From contig JAGCCO010000132.1 of the NCBI GenBank assembly GCA_017651645.1, positions 1 through 28,886 on the forward strand: 28,886 nt of DNA, written 5' to 3'. The notes under the pieces were generated by a model, which saw nothing but the letters and a program-made list of their open reading frames with translations, was not told the origin of the DNA and searched no databases. Both the position numbers and the translations under genes were made by a program. The stretch comes from Bacteroidales bacterium. GTDB taxonomy: Bacteria > Bacteroidota > Bacteroidia > Bacteroidales > F082. This document shows, piece after piece, positions 22,284 to 28,886 of the stretch. Every line of letters begins with the position of its first letter. The first letter of the stretch is position 1.

Positions 22284-25274
22284 TTACTCTATCACGAACT
22301 CATCACAGAAGATCCAGGCCTTTTCGCCGGCGCCGACATGCCAGTCGGGACAGGTGCCGATGGTCTTGGCCACCATCTTCACGTATCGGGCATCAGTGCG
22401 CGTACGCACTTCCATCTCCCGAATCACTGCACCGTCAGCATCCTCTGGCACGTCATTCTTCACCTTGCCCACACTGACAAAGTTCTTACCATCTTCGCTG
22501 ACGAAGTACTCCACTTCTTTGGGCATCCATATCCATGAGTACACTTCTTGCAAGAAGCTGCCAGCCAGACGGTTGATGCGCTTCGAAACACCCAAGTCGA
22601 CAGTGGCGATGAGGTCGACACCATAGTAACCTTGCCACGAGCCTGTGCGGAAATTCTCGCCGCCACGCAGATGGTCAATCAAAGCCTTATGGCCTCCCGC
22701 TTCGTATTGTTCGTTGTATTTGTTCTCAAGTTTCACGCTAGTTCGGGCATCAATCTTATGGTATTGTGCTTCGATCACAGGGCTCCAACGGCCATCCTGC
22801 AACGCCGCAGCCTTTACCTCCGTTTTTTTCTTGAAACAGATGGGTTGCTTATAAAGCAGTGACGTGTCCGAAGGCTCGCTACCATCCAAAGTATAATAGA
22901 TCTTTGTCCCCTCAACAGGATGTCTCATGCTGACCATGATACTGTCGAAGAAGGTGTCCGACAAGGCGTTGATTGTTGGGGCCATGACTATAGATTCACT
23001 CGTGATACGCATTACCGGGCAGTTTTCGGGTTTCGTTGCCCATAAAGAGTTGCGTTGATCAGTCATGGTAAATTCCAAAGTACCGCCATTGAACACCTCA
23101 TCGAAGGTGACATAACTGCGTTCAAGAGGTTGACCATTCAACTTGACCGATTCTACATAACAGTTCTTTTTGCTGAGCTTCTTGGCGATGACCGTAAACT
23201 GCTTACCGTTTTCGAAAGTCAGTCTCGTTCTCTCGAAACGAGGCAATCCCAAGACATAATAGCCCGAAGCGGGTGTGGCCGGATAGAAGCCCATGGCCGA
23301 GAACACGCCCCAAGCCGACATCTGACCGCAGTCTTCGTTACCGGCATAGCCATCGCGACGGTCGGTGTAAAAGTCGTCCATGACCTTCTTCACATAATAC
23401 TGCGTCTTAGTGGGCTGTCCCACGAAGTTGTACATATACACGGTATTGTGGCTCGGCTCGTTGCCATGGGCATACTGGCCGATGAGGCCCGTGATGTCGG
23501 GTTGCTCGCGTCCCGTCAGGTTGGAGGGTGCGTTGAAGAGGGCGTCGAGTTTAGCTTCGTAGGCATTCCAGCCACCCATCAAGTTGATATGGCCGTTGAT
23601 GTCCTGCGGCACGAAGAAACCGTACTGGTAGGAGTTGGCCTCGGTCAGCGTGAAGTTAACTTGTGCGGGGTCGAAGGGACGCATCCAGCCTCCGTTGCGG
23701 CGACCTTGGAAGAACTGGTTCTCAGGGTTGTAGATATTCTTGTAGTACTGGGCACGTGCATAAAACTCCTTGGCGATGTCAGTCTTGCCCATGTCCTCGG
23801 CCATGCGGGCTACACACCAATCGTCGTAGGCATATTCCAAAGTCTTGGAGACGGCCTCACCTTCAACCTCAATCGGGATGTAACCGTATTGCATATAGGC
23901 GTCCATGCCGCGGAAGTCGTCTTTAGAACTTGCCACCATGGCTTTCAAAGCCTTCTCTGTGTCGAAGTCGCGGATACCGGCAAAGTAAGCGTCGGCGATG
24001 ACGGGGATGGCGTGGTTGCCGATCATGCAGTAGGTCTCGTTGGCGGCAAGCTCCCAGATGGGTAGCATGTGGTGCGGGTTGGTCTCATATTTATTAATAA
24101 AGGTGTTGATGAAATCGAGGGTGCGCTCGCGTTGCATAAGGCTGAAGAGCGGGTGTAAGCTGCGGAAGGTGTCCCACAAGGAAAACACGGTGTAGACAGG
24201 TCTTTCCGATTTGTAGACCTTCAGGTCATGGGCACGATAGCGACCATCGGCATCGCTAAAAAGGTTGGGAGCCACCATGGTATGATACAAGGCCGTATAG
24301 AACACCGTCTTATTCGATTTGCTGGGATCGCTCACCTCATAGCGTTTCAGTTCCTTGTTCCATTTATCGTAGGCTTTCTGCTTTAAGGCATCGAAGCCGA
24401 AGTCGTTTTCACCCAATTCGGCTTTCAGGTTGTTTTTTGCGCCTTCCACGTCAACGGCAGAGAGGGCGATGCGCATGACAATCTGTTCGCCTTCTTCGGT
24501 ATCGAAATCAAAATAGGCTTTGATGCCGTCTCCTTCTATTCTATTGGCTTTCACGCTATCGGCCTCGACTTTCAAGGAATCTGTCAGATTAACGAAGGTG
24601 TAGTCCTTAAACGGCTTGGAGAACTCTGCGTAGAAATACAGGTATTGCTCCCGGGCCCAGTCTCTGGTGCGACGGAAACCGCTGATGGCGTTGGGTGCTT
24701 CCAACTGCAAATTGGACTCATACACAAACTCATCGTTGACGCCTTCCACCATATCCAGGAACATGTGTGCGTTATCGCTCTTGGGGAAGGTGCAACGCAT
24801 CATCCCCACACGGTCACCTGTGGTCAATTCCACTTTAACCTTGTAATCATCGAGCAGCACGGAATAATAGCCTGCCTTGGCATCTTCGTTCTCATGTTGG
24901 AATGCCGAGCGGTAGCCCGAAGCCGGGTTTTCCTCATCGCCTTTATCGAGTTTCACTCTACCCACAATGGGCATGAAGCGGAAATCGCCATAGTCGGAGC
25001 ATCCTGTGCCGCTGAGGTGGGTGGTACTGAAACCGAGAATGGTGTTGTCGGAGGTGTGGTAGCCCGAGCAGCCGTCCCAGTCATTCATACGGGTGTCGGG
25101 GCTGAACTGCACCATGCCGAAGGGCACCGTGGCGCCCGGGAAGGTGTGGCCATGGCCGCCCGTCCCGATGAAGGGATCGACATATTTGGCCGCGTCAGTG
25201 ACATAGTCGGCCTTGGGTTGCTGCGTGCAGGCTGCAAGGCAGAGCAGCAGTAAGGGTAGGAATAGTCTTTTCAT
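22284..25274 (-). CDS. GH92 family alpha-mannosidase-type lipoprotein with C-terminal carbohydrate-binding modules
   Basis: 996 residues. The N-terminus has a lipoprotein signal with lipobox LAAC (Cys16), so it is membrane-anchored. The GH92 start is YVDPFIGTGGHGHTFPGATVPFGMVQ-type (about 32-55), and the catalytic barrel extends to about 770. The acidic residues expected to act as acid and base lie in TEANSYQYGFF (Glu545) and GNEDCGQMSAWGVFSAMGFYP (Asp648). About 775-850 is a chitobiase C-terminal-like beta domain (IYYTLDGSEPS). About 855-996 is an F5/8 type C (discoidin) module (VEYFVSEDGKNFVSVG). GH92 enzymes are calcium-dependent exo-alpha-mannosidases, used by Bacteroidota on host N-glycans or yeast mannan; the linkage is not shown. 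No SusC/SusD pair lies next to it, so it is not in an evident PUL. The family's plain form is about 750 residues; the extra length is the two modules. Confidence 0.93.
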   Translation of the reverse strand: MKRLFLPLLLLCLAACTQQPKADYVTDAAKYVDPFIGTGGHGHTFPGATVPFGMVQFSPDTRMNDWDGCSGYHTSDNTILGFSTTHLSGTGCSDYGDFRFMPIVGRVKLDKGDEENPASGYRSAFQHENEDAKAGYYSVLLDDYKVKVELTTGDRVGMMRCTFPKSDNAHMFLDMVEGVNDEFVYESNLQLEAPNAISGFRRTRDWAREQYLYFYAEFSKPFKDYTFVNLTDSLKVEADSVKANRIEGDGIKAYFDFDTEEGEQIVMRIALSAVDVEGAKNNLKAELGENDFGFDALKQKAYDKWNKELKRYEVSDPSKSNKTVFYTALYHTMVAPNLFSDADGRYRAHDLKVYKSERPVYTVFSLWDTFRSLHPLFSLMQRERTLDFINTFINKYETNPHHMLPIWELAANETYCMIGNHAIPVIADAYFAGIRDFDTEKALKAMVASSKDDFRGMDAYMQYGYIPIEVEGEAVSKTLEYAYDDWCVARMAEDMGKTDIAKEFYARAQYYKNIYNPENQFFQGRRNGGWMRPFDPAQVNFTLTEANSYQYGFFVPQDINGHINLMGGWNAYEAKLDALFNAPSNLTGREQPDITGLIGQYAHGNEPSHNTVYMYNFVGQPTKTQYYVKKVMDDFYTDRRDGYAGNEDCGQMSAWGVFSAMGFYPATPASGYYVLGLPRFERTRLTFENGKQFTVIAKKLSKKNCYVESVKLNGQPLERSYVTFDEVFNGGTLEFTMTDQRNSLWATKPENCPVMRITSESIVMAPTINALSDTFFDSIMVSMRHPVEGTKIYYTLDGSEPSDTSLLYKQPICFKKKTEVKAAALQDGRWSPVIEAQYHKIDARTSVKLENKYNEQYEAGGHKALIDHLRGGENFRTGSWQGYYGVDLIATVDLGVSKRINRLAGSFLQEVYSWIWMPKEVEYFVSEDGKNFVSVGKVKNDVPEDADGAVIREMEVRTRTDARYVKMVAKTIGTCPDWHVGAGEKAWIFCDEFVIE

Positions 25275-25438
25275 ATTTATAGCTTTAATAATTTGTTATC
25301 TTCTTTGACGCCGTAAAATTAGGAATAATACCTTTTTGTTTTACAATCGGGGTGGAATTTTTCTTGGCATAAATTTTGCGATAAGTTCAAAAATGCATAA
25401 AAATTTGCCAATTCATGCACCGAAATCATCAAAATGAT

Positions 25439-25446
25439 TATATTTG
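25439..25446 (+). promoter_or_regulatory. Candidate -7 element of the first Asp-box protein gene
   Basis: TATATTTG matches TAnnTTTG; the ATG at 25500 is 53 bases downstream, with an A-rich leader. A TTTG at 25404-25407 is too far (31 bases) to be the -33. The same 225-base gap serves the divergent GH92 gene, for which I see only a weak TAATTTTA at 25321-25314 on the minus strand. Confidence 0.5.
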
Positions 25447-25499
25447 CAGCCCAAATTAGAAACTAATTATCATCAATTACTAATTAAAAACACAACATC

Positions 25500-27548
25500 A
25501 TGAAGAAAGTTTTATTCATGTCACTCGCAATGGCCGTCGCCATGACGGGCTTTGCACAGAGAGTTGCCGTGAGCAATGACGTCAAGAACGCCAGCGCGAC
25601 AGCCCAGAAACCCGCCGCCGTCCGCCAAATTGACGGCAGCGCTGTCGAAGGCATCCAATTCAGCATGCCTCAGAACATGGTCAACGCCAACAGAAGCCTC
25701 GATGACTTCGATGAGTATCAGGCCATGACCACCAACTACGACCTGCAGTCCAACAGTGCCATCGGCAACCGTATCGCCGTGTGGCCCGACGGCTGCGCCT
25801 CCTTCGTAGCCACATGGGATCATTCGGGTCAAACCAGTTTCCCGGATCGTGGTGCCGGTTACAACTTCTACAATCCCGAAACCGGCATGGGTGAAGAGCC
25901 CGAAGTGCGTCAGGAACCTGTGAAGTCAGGCTGGCCGAGCATCGCCGCCTGCGGTGATGGCGAACTCCTCGCCTCACATGCCACGGGCGTCAACCTCTAC
26001 TATCGTCCCACCAAGGGCGAAGGTGACTGGGAGCTCATCTACAACTGGGGTGCTGACTACGGCAGCCCCACCTGGCCGAGAGTGGTCGTGAGCGGTCCTA
26101 ACAATGAGTATGTCCACCTCGTCATGTGCAAGCAAATCAGCCTGCCCGACGGTTCACTGGACAACCACGTCTACTATGTCCGCCTCAAGCACCAAGGCGA
26201 TACTTGGGAGATTCCGGAAGAACTCAACGACTTCCCTGGCATTGACAACGATGCTGACGGTGAATACCGCAACCAGCTGAGTGCTGACGACTACGTGATG
26301 GCTGCCAACGGCAACAACGTCGCCTGCATGTTCAGCTCCTACACCACTGAGGTGTTCTACATGATTTCGCACGACAACGGCGAAACCTGGGAACGCCAAA
26401 TCATTGCTCCTTTCCCGATCCTCGGAACTGACGGCAATCCTGTCCACGCCATTGCTTTCGAAGACTATCCGGAAGGCATGACCGACTCCATCCACACCTC
26501 CGACAACTCGCACAGCATCACTATTGCTGATGACGGTACCGTACATGCCACCTTCGGTTTGTTCCATTGGAAAGTGGCTGACGCCGATTCTTACACCTAT
26601 TGGCCTGCTTATGGCTATGGCATCTGCTATTGGAACTCCAACTACACCAACGAACAAGGCACGCACGAAATCCCGATTTTCGGCACTTTCAGCGGCGATG
26701 CTGCACATACCGAATGGATGGCTAATGGCGTCGGTTACACTTTGATTCCTGAACGTCTTGAAGAACTTGCAGCTGCTGGCGGCAACGAAAACAATCTCTG
26801 TGTCTTCGGCTATGTCGATGAGAACGGCAACGGCCAAATGGACTATGAAAATGTGACTGGCGCCACTTGGCATTACCGTTCACTCGGCTTGGCCACCATG
26901 CCCAGCGTCTCTGTCGACAACCTCGGCGACATCTGCATCGTCTACAGCGTTTGGTCTGAAACCAGAATCAGCGCTGTTACCGGATTCAGCTACAGAAGCG
27001 TTTATGTTGCTTACAAAGACTACGCTGGCGAATGGAAAGTCGATGAAAACGGCATCAACCTTGCCGAAGACTTCATGCACGAACTGGACGAGCAATATCC
27101 TTGCGTGGCTGCCACGAAGGGCTACAACGGCCAATTCTGGGTCATGTATTCCGCTGACGAGAACCAAGGCCTCTACCTTGACATCAGCGACACCTACCCG
27201 AACAGCAACGGCGGCATCCTCACCGAGAACTACCAGTATGCCTGCCTGATCAGACCCGAAAGCTTGAGCATCAACGAACAGGAAGTCGTCAACCCGATCA
27301 ACACCACCCGTGTGTATCCTAACCCCGCCACCGACATGCTCAACATCGAAGTGAACGCCGCACAGGCTTCCGAGATGAGCATCAGCGTCTACAACATCAT
27401 GGGCCAGAACGTGATGAACCAGAATGTGAACATCACCACTGGTATGAACCTCAGACCCATCAACGTCAGCGAACTGAACAGCGGTATCTACTTCGTGACC
27501 GTCAAGGCCAACGGCTTTGAGAACACCATGAAGTTCATCGTGAAGTAA
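25500..27548 (+). CDS. Secreted T9SS-sorted protein with Asp-box-like motif (probable beta-propeller)
   Basis: 682 residues. The signal peptide is 1-20 (MTGFAQ end). The body up to about 600 is rich in aromatic and short beta-strand segments. SHDNGETWERQI (about 290-301) matches the Asp-box SxDxGxTW of sialidase-like propellers, and DDGTVHATFGLFHWK and VDNLGDICIVYSVW (around 345 and 470) look like further blades. No sialidase Arg triad or FRIP motif is clear, so enzyme activity should not be assumed. The C-terminal 80 residues (TRVYPNPATDMLNIEV ... SGIYFVTVKANGFENTMKFIVK) are a type A T9SS sorting domain. The N-terminal 170 residues match the next gene (YD-QSN, WPDG, DRG-G), so the two are tandem paralogues. 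It ends in a strong terminator. Substrate and role are unknown. Confidence 0.85.
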   Translation: MKKVLFMSLAMAVAMTGFAQRVAVSNDVKNASATAQKPAAVRQIDGSAVEGIQFSMPQNMVNANRSLDDFDEYQAMTTNYDLQSNSAIGNRIAVWPDGCASFVATWDHSGQTSFPDRGAGYNFYNPETGMGEEPEVRQEPVKSGWPSIAACGDGELLASHATGVNLYYRPTKGEGDWELIYNWGADYGSPTWPRVVVSGPNNEYVHLVMCKQISLPDGSLDNHVYYVRLKHQGDTWEIPEELNDFPGIDNDADGEYRNQLSADDYVMAANGNNVACMFSSYTTEVFYMISHDNGETWERQIIAPFPILGTDGNPVHAIAFEDYPEGMTDSIHTSDNSHSITIADDGTVHATFGLFHWKVADADSYTYWPAYGYGICYWNSNYTNEQGTHEIPIFGTFSGDAAHTEWMANGVGYTLIPERLEELAAAGGNENNLCVFGYVDENGNGQMDYENVTGATWHYRSLGLATMPSVSVDNLGDICIVYSVWSETRISAVTGFSYRSVYVAYKDYAGEWKVDENGINLAEDFMHELDEQYPCVAATKGYNGQFWVMYSADENQGLYLDISDTYPNSNGGILTENYQYACLIRPESLSINEQEVVNPINTTRVYPNPATDMLNIEVNAAQASEMSISVYNIMGQNVMNQNVNITTGMNLRPINVSELNSGIYFVTVKANGFENTMKFIVK

Positions 27549-27569
27549 GTTTTGCTTACATCATACGAC

Positions 27570-27597
27570 AAAAAAGGAGGCTGCGGCCTCCTTTTTT
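27570..27597 (+). terminator. Intrinsic terminator after the first Asp-box protein gene
   Basis: GGAGGC (27576-27581) pairs with GCCTCC (27586-27591) around TGCG, followed by a six-T run and preceded by an A-run. It lies 22 bases after the stop and separates the two paralogues into different transcripts. The A-run would let it work on both strands. Confidence 0.92.
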
Positions 27598-27626
27598 GTG
27601 TCGAAATAAAAAGTAAAAGAAAAACA

Positions 27627-27656
27627 CTTGCACTTAAAGAAAAATCACTATCTTTG
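27627..27656 (+). promoter_or_regulatory. Promoter of the second Asp-box protein gene
   Basis: CTTG (27627-27630) and TATCTTTG (27649-27656) lie 18 bases apart, close to the Bacteroidota -33/-7 pair. The leader to the ATG at 27721 would be about 58 bases and A/T-rich. Confidence 0.6.
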
Positions 27657-27720
27657 CACCCAAATAACCTAATTAGAAAACACAATTAACCAATTTAATT
27701 ATTCATCAAACACATTCAAA

Positions 27721-28886
27721 ATGAAAAAGTTATTTACTTTAGCATTAGCCTTGTTGGTGGCCGTTGCCGGCTACTCACAAGTGAGAACAATGTCGAAAAA
27801 CGACGCTAAGAACAAAGTCGCTACCATGCAGGTTACCAGAGGCATGGAGAGCTTCGAGTACGTGCAGAGCGAGCCTAACATGACCCGTTCCGATGGCGAG
27901 CTCGACTACACGACCTACGACTGGCAGTCGAATGCCGGTCCCCGTACCTGGACCATCGTTTGGCCCGACGGCAAGATCAACTTCGCTTACACCATGGCTA
28001 CCGAAAACAGCTTCGGTGACCGCGGTACCGGCATCGGCACCTACGATGCCGTGAACGATGAGTGGATTCCGCTTGGTGGCCGTGTCGAAAACGAAAAGAC
28101 CGGTTTCGGCTCCATCGCCCGTTACAAGGAAAACGGTATCGTCGTCGCTGCTCATACTGCCACCCAATGCGGCGTCTACATCATTGAAGACAAGGACAAC
28201 ATGGCTCCCAACAGCGTGCCGATTGTCAGCTATTTCAACCCCACCTATGACCCTTGCTGGCCGGCTGTCATGACCTCAGGTGCCAACCGTGACATCATCC
28301 ACGTGGTCGTCACTGCCTACGCCGCTGACGGTGCTTCCCTCAGTGTCCCTGGCGCTGAAGGTGTCAACAACCCCATCATTTACTTCCGTTCGACCGACGG
28401 TGGTCTGACTTGGGACAAGGAAAACGTCATCCTCCCCTACATGGGCACTGAAGGCGGCCTCGACTGGGGCAGCAACGTGTGCTACTGGATGGAGACCACT
28501 GAAGACAACTGCCTGGCTCTCGTCGTGAACAACGCTTGGAGCGACTGCTTCGTCCTCTGCAGCTACGACGATGGTGAGACTTGGACAAAGAAGACCTTCT
28601 GGCATCACCCTGGCATAACCGCCACTATCCCGGATGACGCTTGGAGCCTGTATCCTCGTTGGACTTCCGCCCAGTGGGGTATCGATGGCGAACTCTGCCT
28701 GGCTTATGCTTTCAACGGCACGAGAGGCGAACCCGGCTCAGGTACCTATTTCCCTGGCGTCGGCGGTGTCGCTTTCTGGAGCGAAAACCTGCCTTACCAC
28801 GGCGAGACCCTGCCTCAATATGGTGTTGACCCCACCAACCCCATGCCTCCTACCCCCGGCCAACCCTTCATCATGGATACGTCCTA
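27721..28886 (+). CDS. Secreted Asp-box repeat protein, C-terminus missing
   Basis: 388 complete codons from the ATG at 27721; the frame is still open at the window edge. Residues 1-20 are a signal peptide (ALLVAVAGYSQ). STDGGLTWDKENV (about 223-235) and SYDDGETWTKKTF (about 281-293) are two clear Asp-box motifs, which occur at blade turns of beta-propellers such as sialidases and sortilin-like proteins. TYDWQSN, IVWPDG, GDRGTG and PCWPAVMTSG align with the preceding gene, so these are paralogues. A T9SS sorting domain is likely beyond the edge but not seen. Near the edge PTNPMPPTPGQPF looks like a Pro-rich linker, perhaps the start of the tail. Catalytic residues cannot be judged from this part. 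Confidence 0.83.
   Translation, partial: MKKLFTLALALLVAVAGYSQVRTMSKNDAKNKVATMQVTRGMESFEYVQSEPNMTRSDGELDYTTYDWQSNAGPRTWTIVWPDGKINFAYTMATENSFGDRGTGIGTYDAVNDEWIPLGGRVENEKTGFGSIARYKENGIVVAAHTATQCGVYIIEDKDNMAPNSVPIVSYFNPTYDPCWPAVMTSGANRDIIHVVVTAYAADGASLSVPGAEGVNNPIIYFRSTDGGLTWDKENVILPYMGTEGGLDWGSNVCYWMETTEDNCLALVVNNAWSDCFVLCSYDDGETWTKKTFWHHPGITATIPDDAWSLYPRWTSAQWGIDGELCLAYAFNGTRGEPGSGTYFPGVGGVAFWSENLPYHGETLPQYGVDPTNPMPPTPGQPFIMDTS

Noticed and set aside
23055..24065. 336-codon plus-strand frame opposite the GH92 gene
   Set aside because: The GH92 reading frame covers it fully with strong family motifs; the shadow product is not protein-like.
22284..25274. A polysaccharide utilisation locus around the GH92 gene
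   Set aside because: No SusC, SusD or sigma/anti-sigma genes are next to it; the neighbours are pfp and an unrelated divergent secreted protein gene.

Overview
The window looks like the chromosome of a Bacteroidales-type Bacteroidota bacterium. Three things point there. Secreted proteins carry type IX secretion (T9SS) C-terminal sorting domains. Several genes are preceded by the Bacteroidota -7 promoter word TAnnTTTG rather than a sigma70 -10 box, with little Shine-Dalgarno signal. The order DUF4271 - hemD - rnpA - yidD is, from memory, a known Bacteroidota neighbourhood. No tRNA, rRNA, CRISPR array, integrase or transposase was seen. No stretch over 300 bases lacks a gene; the largest gaps are 4057-4274, 25275-25499 and 27549-27720, and they hold little besides promoter-like words and one terminator.

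Layout. (1) 1-4056, minus: a very large secreted fibronectin-III/choice-of-anchor/GEVED protein whose C-terminus lies off the left edge. (2) 4275-9905, minus: a gene train in transcription order, DUF4271 membrane protein, uroporphyrinogen-III synthase, RNase P protein, YidD, S41 C-terminal processing protease and O-antigen-ligase-family protein; the last two are coupled by a TGATG overlap. (3) 10037-12342, plus: pta and ackA, the acetate/ATP pathway, with palindromic repeats between and after them. (4) 12431-12766, minus: a single-PAS-domain protein, divergent from (5) 12828-18507, plus: an LptF/LptG-type permease, two GT4 glycosyltransferases and the ABC-F protein EttA. (6) 18542-20890, plus: a secreted C10 (streptopain-like) cysteine protease with a T9SS tail, convergent with (7) 20948-25274, minus: a GH92 alpha-mannosidase-type lipoprotein followed by a pyrophosphate-type phosphofructokinase. 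(8) 25500-28886, plus: two tandem, related secreted proteins with Asp-box-like motifs; the second runs off the right edge.

How the genes fit together: the picture is a fermentative, host- or polymer-associated bacterium. Acetate formation and PPi-dependent glycolysis serve energy metabolism; LptF/G, O-antigen ligase and the glycosyltransferases serve the outer envelope; the C10 protease, GH92 enzyme, FnIII protein and Asp-box proteins act outside the cell.

The most unusual content is not a gene. It is a set of strong palindromes of at least three unrelated kinds: a 34-bp perfect palindrome read in frame inside the O-antigen ligase gene; three hairpins around ackA that share arms but have different, still self-complementary cores; and a repeat-like hairpin that supplies the last codons of the LptF/G permease. 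These look like small non-coding mobile or repeated elements. I found no convincing undescribed multi-gene defence or biosynthetic system.
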